A stretch of 6,007 nucleotides of DNA from Actinomycetes bacterium (GTDB lineage Bacteria > Actinomycetota > Acidimicrobiia > Acidimicrobiales > RAAP-2): NCBI GenBank assembly GCA_021784205.1, contig JAJXTB010000131.1:1-6007 (forward strand), written 5' to 3'. Each line of letters starts with the position of its first letter. The stretch's first letter is position 1. Positions 5,387-6,007 of this stretch are shown in pieces. A program made the position numbers and the translations under genes. The notes beneath the pieces are model-generated. The model searched no databases. It saw only the letters and a list, made by a program, of their open reading frames with translations, and was not told where the DNA came from.

Positions 5387-6007
5387 GTGCCGTCCCCTGA
5401 CTCCTCGCCCCGTCGTGCCCGCCCGAGCGGCAACGCTGGTCGAGCGGGTGGTGGGCGCCCAACGCTCGGACCGCGCTCCAGTTCCGCCCCCGGTCAACGG
5501 GATTCCGAATCGCCGCGTTCGGGTGCTCCGCGCCGTAGTGCGGCGGGTGGCCCGCCACGGGCGCGCCGAAGCGAGCCAGAGATGCGTCGGGGCAGCGATG
5601 CTCGCCCCGCGCCGTCGCGCACACCAGTGAACCGCTCGCTTCGTCCTGCTAAGCGCCGCGACGAGGACCCGCGCGAGGCGACAGATCGTCCCTATTCGGG
5701 GAACTCCTACGGTGAGCGGCCCTTTGGTGCACGTCCTGGCAAAAGACCACCGCGCGACGCCGGACGTTCCGCGGGAGCGGAGGACCGTCGCGGAGCCCCT
5801 CGTCGAGATGATCGTCGCGATGCTCGATCCGACTCTCGCGGTGGACGACCTGATGCGCGTGGGGGCCGACCCGGCTATCAGGGCGCTCGACCCGACTCTC
5901 GCGGGGGCCGACCCGGCTATCAGGGCGCTCGACCCGACTCTCGCGGCGCGCGTCCCGACTCTCGTGGGGGCCGACCCGGCTATCAGGGCGCTCGACCCGA
6001 CTCTCGC
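5387..6007 (+). CDS. Arg/Gly/Pro-rich protein of unknown function, N-terminal part (runs off the right edge)
   Basis: This frame is open for 207 codons from GTG 5387 to the last base of the window with no stop. An in-frame TAG at 5375 limits the start. The GTG follows a TAGGAT box; ATG 5582 is a possible later start. The visible part is low-complexity, strongly basic and probably disordered. It starts MPSPDSSPRRARPSG and is rich in R, G, P, S and D with almost no hydrophobic residues. From residue 145 (5819) it turns into 7-residue repeats of the type GGRPGYQ and GARPDSR. Arg-Gly-rich tails of this kind are common on RNA-binding proteins, and several actinobacterial rRNA-modifying enzymes carry long N-terminal extensions like this; the catalytic domain, if any, lies beyond the window. 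Differences between repeat units are synonymous in this frame, which supports it as the true one. I do not recognise the family. Confidence 0.75.
   Translation, partial: MPSPDSSPRRARPSGNAGRAGGGRPTLGPRSSSAPGQRDSESPRSGAPRRSAAGGPPRARRSEPEMRRGSDARPAPSRTPVNRSLRPAKRRDEDPREATDRPYSGNSYGERPFGARPGKRPPRDAGRSAGAEDRRGAPRRDDRRDARSDSRGGRPDARGGRPGYQGARPDSRGGRPGYQGARPDSRGARPDSRGGRPGYQGARPDSR
5861..6007 (+). repeat. 21-bp / 42-bp in-frame tandem repeat array
   Basis: There are seven 21-bp units in the order A-B-A-B-B'-A-B. A (5861-5881, 5903-5923, 5966-5986) encodes GGRPGYQ and its three copies are identical. B (5882-5902, 5924-5944, 5987-6007) encodes GARPDSR and is likewise identical in all three. B' (5945-5965) differs from B at three bases, all synonymous. 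Two degenerate units precede the array: DARSDSR (5819-5839) and GGRPDAR (5840-5860). The array reaches the window edge and may continue. Confidence 0.95.

Noticed and set aside
5172..5624. 150-codon reverse ORF upstream of and overlapping the aldolase start
   Set aside because: It overlaps both the aldolase N-terminus in another frame and the Arg/Gly-rich ORF, with no motif and no clear ribosome-binding site.
5631..6007. Alternative forward frame (+1 shift) open to the edge, with repeats reading GADPAIRALDPTLA and GC-rich third positions
   Set aside because: The bases that differ between repeat units B and B' change amino acids in this frame (L to R, D to V, A to V) but are all synonymous in the 5387 frame, and it lacks a good start.
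5861..6007. Tandem repeats as a CRISPR array
   Set aside because: The units are directly adjacent with no unique spacers, and they are multiples of three in an open reading frame.

Overview
The window reads as a high-GC bacterial chromosome segment, most likely from an actinobacterium (possibly Acidimicrobiia, a low-confidence guess). Support comes from the rRNA sequence, GC-rich third codon positions, GTG starts, and one gene whose -10 box sits where leaderless actinobacterial transcripts have it. It opens in the last part of a 23S rRNA gene. A short spacer with two fold-back sequences, a complete 5S rRNA and a very strong intrinsic terminator (319-350) follow, marking the 3' end of an rRNA operon.

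Downstream are four protein genes. A forward gene (470-1681) encodes a 12-helix-type CPA2/Kef-like cation:proton antiporter without a C-terminal nucleotide-binding domain. It converges on a reverse gene (1678-4134) for a large membrane-anchored cyclic-di-GMP protein with about ten predicted membrane helices followed by GGDEF and EAL domains. The two stop codons share a CTAG. After a gene-poor 403-base stretch (4135-4537), a second reverse gene (4538-5221) encodes an RraA-fold aldolase that closely resembles 4-carboxy-4-hydroxy-2-oxoadipate aldolase / oxaloacetate decarboxylase (LigK/GalC).

A 165-base divergent region separates this gene from a forward ORF that starts at GTG 5387 and runs off the right edge (207 codons, no stop). 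That ORF encodes a very Arg/Gly/Pro-rich, probably disordered segment ending in 7-residue tandem repeats (21 and 42 bp in DNA). Differences between units are synonymous in this frame only, which shows that it is the real reading frame.

The four genes do not form an obvious pathway. The most interesting parts are the repeat-bearing Arg/Gly-rich ORF with its leaderless promoter, and a TTGAATC motif. That motif occurs twice, 22 bp apart, over the aldolase promoter and ribosome-binding site, and once more upstream of the cyclic-di-GMP gene. I see no mobile element, CRISPR array, tRNA or defence system.
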